Shown one piece after another: positions 4,106 through 6,545 of a stretch of DNA of 6,545 bases. The notes beneath the pieces are model-generated. The model was not told the origin of the DNA. It was given only the letters and a program-made list of their open reading frames with translations, and did no database searches. The translations under genes were made by a program, and so were the position numbers. How positions within the stretch are numbered: the first letter of the stretch is position 1; each line of letters begins with the position of its first letter. Source of the stretch: Thermoplasmata archaeon (lineage in GTDB: Archaea; Thermoplasmatota; Thermoplasmata; Lutacidiplasmatales; UBA184); NCBI GenBank assembly GCA_030040035.1, contig JASHUJ010000134.1:1-6545 (forward strand), read 5' to 3'.

Positions 4106-6079
4106 GTGCCGGCGAGCTCGCGGCGGCTCTCCGCGATCGTGTTCACGGACCTCGCCGGGTTTACGCGCCTCGCCCAGGAGGACGAGGACGCGGCCCTGCG
4201 ATTGCGCGCCGAGCATCAGGGCTTGGTGCGCTCGCTCCTCGCTCCGCACGGGGGCCGCGAGGTGAAGACGCTCGGGGACGGGTTCCTCCTCGAGTTCCCG
4301 AGCGCGGTCGAGTCGCTCCGCTGCGCGATCGAGATCCAGCGCGCGGTCGCCCGCCGCAACGCCGCGCCCGACGTGCGTCACCCGATCCGCCTGCGCATCG
4401 GGATCCACCTGGGCGACGTGATCGACGATGGAGCGGACATCGTGGGCGACGCCGTCAACGTCGCGTCGCGCATCGAGCCGCTCGCGGAGGCGGGCGGCAT
4501 CTGCATCTCGGGCTCCGTCTACGAGCTCGTCCGCAACAAGCTCCCGGTGGAGATCGAGAAGCTCGGGCCCCGCCAGTTGAAGCACGTCGAGCTGCCGGTC
4601 GAGATCTACCGCGTCGAGCTGTCCGACCGGGCGCCCGGATCGCGGCCCGCGGTCCCCGAGCCGACCGCCGAGCTGCGGCTGGCGGTCCTGCCGTTCGCGA
4701 ACCTGAGCCCCGATCCTCTGGACGAGTACTTCGCCGACGGGCTCACGGACGAGCTGATTGCGCAGACCGCGAAGATCCCGAGCGTCCGCGTGATCGCGCG
4801 CACGTCGGTGCTGCGCTACAAGGGCTCGACCAAGTCGATGCGGGAGGTCGGCCACGATCTCGGGGTGCGGCTCGCGCTCGAGGGATCGGTCCGCAAGGCG
4901 GGCGGTCGTCTCCGGGTCATGGTCCAGCTGGTGGACACGAGCTCCGAAGCGCACCTGTGGTCGTCCCGCTACGACCGCTCGCTCGACGATATCTTCGCGA
5001 TCCAGGACGACATCGCGGGCCAGATCGCGCTCGCCATCTCGGGCCAGGTCGCTGGCCGGGGTTCGGACCGGCCCTCGGCGGCCGTCCTCCCGTCGGCGGG
5101 GGACACCTCGGACCTCGAAGCCTACGCAAGCTTCCTGCACGGCCGCAAGCTGTACGTCGAGCGCAGCTCGGAAACGACCATGCGCCAGGCGATGGCGCTG
5201 TTCGAGGAAGCGGTACTGCGGGACCCGCGCTTCTCCCGAGCCCGCGTCGGCCTCGCGGGCTGCCTCCTCTGGCTCGCGCCCGAAGGCGCCGTTCCCTACG
5301 ACGACGCTCTCCGGCGCTGCCGGTCGGAGCTCCTGACCGCGATCGCCCAGAACGACGCCCTCGCCGAGGCGCACTCGACCCTCGCGGGGCTCCTCCTCGT
5401 GACCGACGAGCTCGTCGGGGCCGAGGAGGAGTCGCGCCGAGCGCTCGAGCTGAATCCCAGCTTGGCCGACCCGTACCGCTGGCTCGCTCAGCTGGCGGGA
5501 GGTACCGGGGATCTCGACGAGGCGATCCGGCTCCTCGAGGCCGCCCGGCGTCTCGACCCGGTCGACATCAACGTCACGACGTTCCTCGGGCGGTGCTACT
5601 TCTACGCCGGACGGATCGACGAGGCGCTCGCGTTCTGGGCGCGGAACGAGTCCCTCGCGCCGTACCGCACGGCCGCCCACCGGGCCGAGTTCTACCTGAG
5701 CCGGGACGACCTCGACCACGCGCAGGAGATGGTGCGCGAGCTCGAGCGTCTGCGCCCCGACAACGCCTGGACGGAGACGTACCGGGCGATCCTCGCCGCC
5801 CGCCGCGGCCATCCCGAGCAGGCGCGCCGGGCGATCGAGCGGCTCGAGCGGAGGGCGCAGGGTGGAGAGATGACCGTGCTCTTCGCCTCCTTCATCCGCT
5901 TCGCGCTCGGGGAGCGCGAAGCGTTCATCGCGGGCATGCAGCGCGCCTCCGAGCTGCGCGTGCTCCCGGTCCTCGACCTGCGGTACTCGCCGCTCTACGC
6001 GTCCGTCCGCGGGGATCCCCGCATCCAGGCCCTGCTCGACCGGCAGCGGGCACTGCGCGCCAAACGTTCCGCGTCCTAA
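4106..6079 (+). CDS. Class III adenylate cyclase with TolB-N/FlgO-like and TPR domains (copy 2)
   Basis: A 657-residue paralogue of the preceding gene with a GTG start. The catalytic domain (residues 5-170) keeps all canonical residues at the same numbers: Asp15 and Asp58 (metal), Lys54 and Asp111 (adenine recognition), Asn118 and Arg122 (catalysis). cAMP synthesis is predicted. Residues 1-304 align to copy 1 without a gap; by eye about 70 of the first 125 are identical. The TolB-N/FlgO-like domain is at about 190-304 (LAVLPFANLSPDP, YFADGLTDELI, ALEGSVRKAG). TPR-like repeats follow from about 333, for example AMALFEEAVLRDP (362-374), ESRRALELNP (442-451) and DLDEAIRLLEAARRLDP (469-485). The TPR part and linker differ strongly from copy 1, suggesting different partners or signals. 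The protein ends with a VRGDPRIQALL motif like that of copy 1. It is soluble, with no membrane segment, and convergent with the surface-protein gene at the right edge. Confidence 0.92.
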   Translation: MPASSRRLSAIVFTDLAGFTRLAQEDEDAALRLRAEHQGLVRSLLAPHGGREVKTLGDGFLLEFPSAVESLRCAIEIQRAVARRNAAPDVRHPIRLRIGIHLGDVIDDGADIVGDAVNVASRIEPLAEAGGICISGSVYELVRNKLPVEIEKLGPRQLKHVELPVEIYRVELSDRAPGSRPAVPEPTAELRLAVLPFANLSPDPLDEYFADGLTDELIAQTAKIPSVRVIARTSVLRYKGSTKSMREVGHDLGVRLALEGSVRKAGGRLRVMVQLVDTSSEAHLWSSRYDRSLDDIFAIQDDIAGQIALAISGQVAGRGSDRPSAAVLPSAGDTSDLEAYASFLHGRKLYVERSSETTMRQAMALFEEAVLRDPRFSRARVGLAGCLLWLAPEGAVPYDDALRRCRSELLTAIAQNDALAEAHSTLAGLLLVTDELVGAEEESRRALELNPSLADPYRWLAQLAGGTGDLDEAIRLLEAARRLDPVDINVTTFLGRCYFYAGRIDEALAFWARNESLAPYRTAAHRAEFYLSRDDLDHAQEMVRELERLRPDNAWTETYRAILAARRGHPEQARRAIERLERRAQGGEMTVLFASFIRFALGEREAFIAGMQRASELRVLPVLDLRYSPLYASVRGDPRIQALLDRQRALRAKRSAS

Positions 6080-6151
6080 CGTCGGCCCGATCGCTCCCAC
6101 CGGTAAGCCGTCGCATCACACGCGATGGAGAGAGGGAAAGGGTTGGCCATA

Positions 6152-6165
6152 GGCGGGTCCCCGCC
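6152..6165 (-). terminator. Possible terminator hairpin of the leftward surface-protein gene
   Basis: GGCGGG and CCCGCC around a 2-nt centre form a short inverted repeat 7 nt beyond the TAA of the leftward gene. Further along that strand comes a pyrimidine-rich stretch (CCCTTTCCCTCTCTCC, minus strand, around 6125-6142), which could serve as an archaeal termination signal. The stem is short and the T content modest, so confidence is low. The 93-bp convergent gap to cyclase 2 shows nothing else. Confidence 0.25.
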
Positions 6166-6172
6166 GGCGCGC

Positions 6173-6545
6173 TTACTTCGTGACCTCCGCTGGGCCCTCC
6201 GACCGGGGGGGCGGCGGGCTTGAGCCCCGCCGCCGGGTCGCGACATACACCGCGCCCGCTCCGGCGAGCGCTCCGAGGATGCCGACCAGGATGACCAGGT
6301 CGCTGCCCGCGAAGACTCCGCCGAGGAACGGCGCGCCGCTGTGCTTCGTCGGAGTGGCTGGGGGCGGCGTGGCCGCCGGCGTGTTGTCGACGTAGATCGC
6401 CACGCTCCGCGTCGTCGAGGTCGTGCCGGCCGCGGTCTCGGTGAAGACGATCGAATAGGCGCCGTTCGCGAGCGCGGTCGTGTCGAGCGCGTACGACCCG
6501 CTCAGGCCCGTCGCCAGCACCTCCGAACCGCCGCTCCACTCGAGG
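6173..6545 (-). CDS. C-terminally anchored surface protein with Ig-like domain, C-terminal fragment
   Basis: A leftward frame open to the right edge; 123 residues are visible and the N-terminus is missing. The fragment starts LEWSGGSEVLATGLSGSY and continues through DTTALANGAYSIVFTE to a strand ending IYVDNTP. This pattern (D-T-x-x-L-x-x-G-x-Y, closing with V-D-N-T-P) is typical of bacterial and archaeal Ig-like or fibronectin-like beta-sandwich domains on secreted proteins. A Pro/Thr-rich linker follows, then one membrane helix (SDLVILVGILGALAGAGAVY, about residues 81-100 of the fragment), an RRR stop-transfer cluster and a short polar tail. Predicted topology is ectodomain outside, tail inside. 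A GTG near 6520 could be read as a start, but the beta-sandwich continues upstream of it, so the gene is treated as partial. The function of the missing part cannot be judged. Confidence 0.75.
   Translation of the reverse strand, partial: LEWSGGSEVLATGLSGSYALDTTALANGAYSIVFTETAAGTTSTTRSVAIYVDNTPAATPPPATPTKHSGAPFLGGVFAGSDLVILVGILGALAGAGAVYVATRRRGSSPPPPRSEGPAEVTK

Noticed and set aside
2623..4146. A 507-codon open frame antisense to the first cyclase
   Set aside because: It is mirror-frame sequence of a well-supported coding region, rich in Arg, Glu and Gly, with no conserved motif and no promoter-like box at its start.
2065..6079. The tandem cyclases as one gene split by a frameshift, or one copy as a pseudogene
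   Set aside because: Both frames are complete, each carries all domains from start to a matching C-terminal motif, and all catalytic residues are intact in both.
3242..6100. A 952-codon open frame antisense to both cyclase genes
   Set aside because: It spans the full second cyclase, the intergenic gap and part of the first, and its product is Arg/Pro/Gly-rich low-complexity sequence with no recognisable domain. Long antisense frames are expected opposite GC-rich genes with strong third-position bias.
4957..6183. A 408-codon frame on the plus strand inside cyclase 2
   Set aside because: Its product is Arg/Pro/Ala-rich and overlaps the clearly real TPR-coding frame; it is a shifted-frame shadow of GC-rich codons.
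5925..6539. A 204-codon minus-strand frame over the right edge
   Set aside because: It overlaps the real surface-protein frame (Ig-like strand, Pro/Thr linker, membrane anchor) and the end of cyclase 2; composition is Arg/Gly/Ala-rich without domains.

Overview
The window looks like chromosomal DNA from a high-GC archaeon, perhaps a Thermoplasmatota-like soil or sediment lineage, although nothing in it fixes the taxonomy. Two signs point to Archaea. No start codon has a convincing Shine-Dalgarno sequence. Most genes instead have a short AT-rich box (CATATCT, CTTATCT or CCTTAAC) about 23-35 nt upstream of the start codon, in otherwise very GC-rich intergenic DNA. That is the layout of an archaeal TATA box driving a leaderless mRNA. 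The exact lineage is an inference, and a GC-rich bacterium with leaderless genes is not formally excluded.

Left part (1-860): the first 38 codons of a leftward DUF885-family gene, then a rightward four-helix membrane protein (DUF6114-like) and a rightward 53-residue protein that is almost entirely two membrane helices. Middle (1017-1910): a small VOC/glyoxalase-fold protein and an AHSA1/SRPBCC lipid- or ligand-binding-fold protein face each other tail to tail, with a GC-rich inverted repeat between them.

Right part (2030-6079): the centrepiece is a tandem pair of paralogous class III nucleotidyl cyclases. Each is 657 residues long and is built as cyclase catalytic domain, TolB-N/FlgO-like domain, then TPR array, with no membrane segment. 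Both keep every canonical catalytic residue at the same residue numbers and are predicted to make cAMP. They align without a gap for roughly the first 300 residues and then diverge in the TPR part. Each has its own promoter: an identical 11-nt box lies exactly 35 nt upstream of each start codon. The second gene is therefore probably an independently transcribed duplicate, not simply the distal gene of an operon.

Right edge (6173-6545): the C-terminal end of a leftward surface protein with an Ig-like fold, a Pro/Thr linker and a C-terminal membrane anchor; its N-terminus lies outside the window. No tRNA, rRNA, CRISPR array, insertion sequence or attachment site was seen. No recognisable cAMP effector is encoded in the window.
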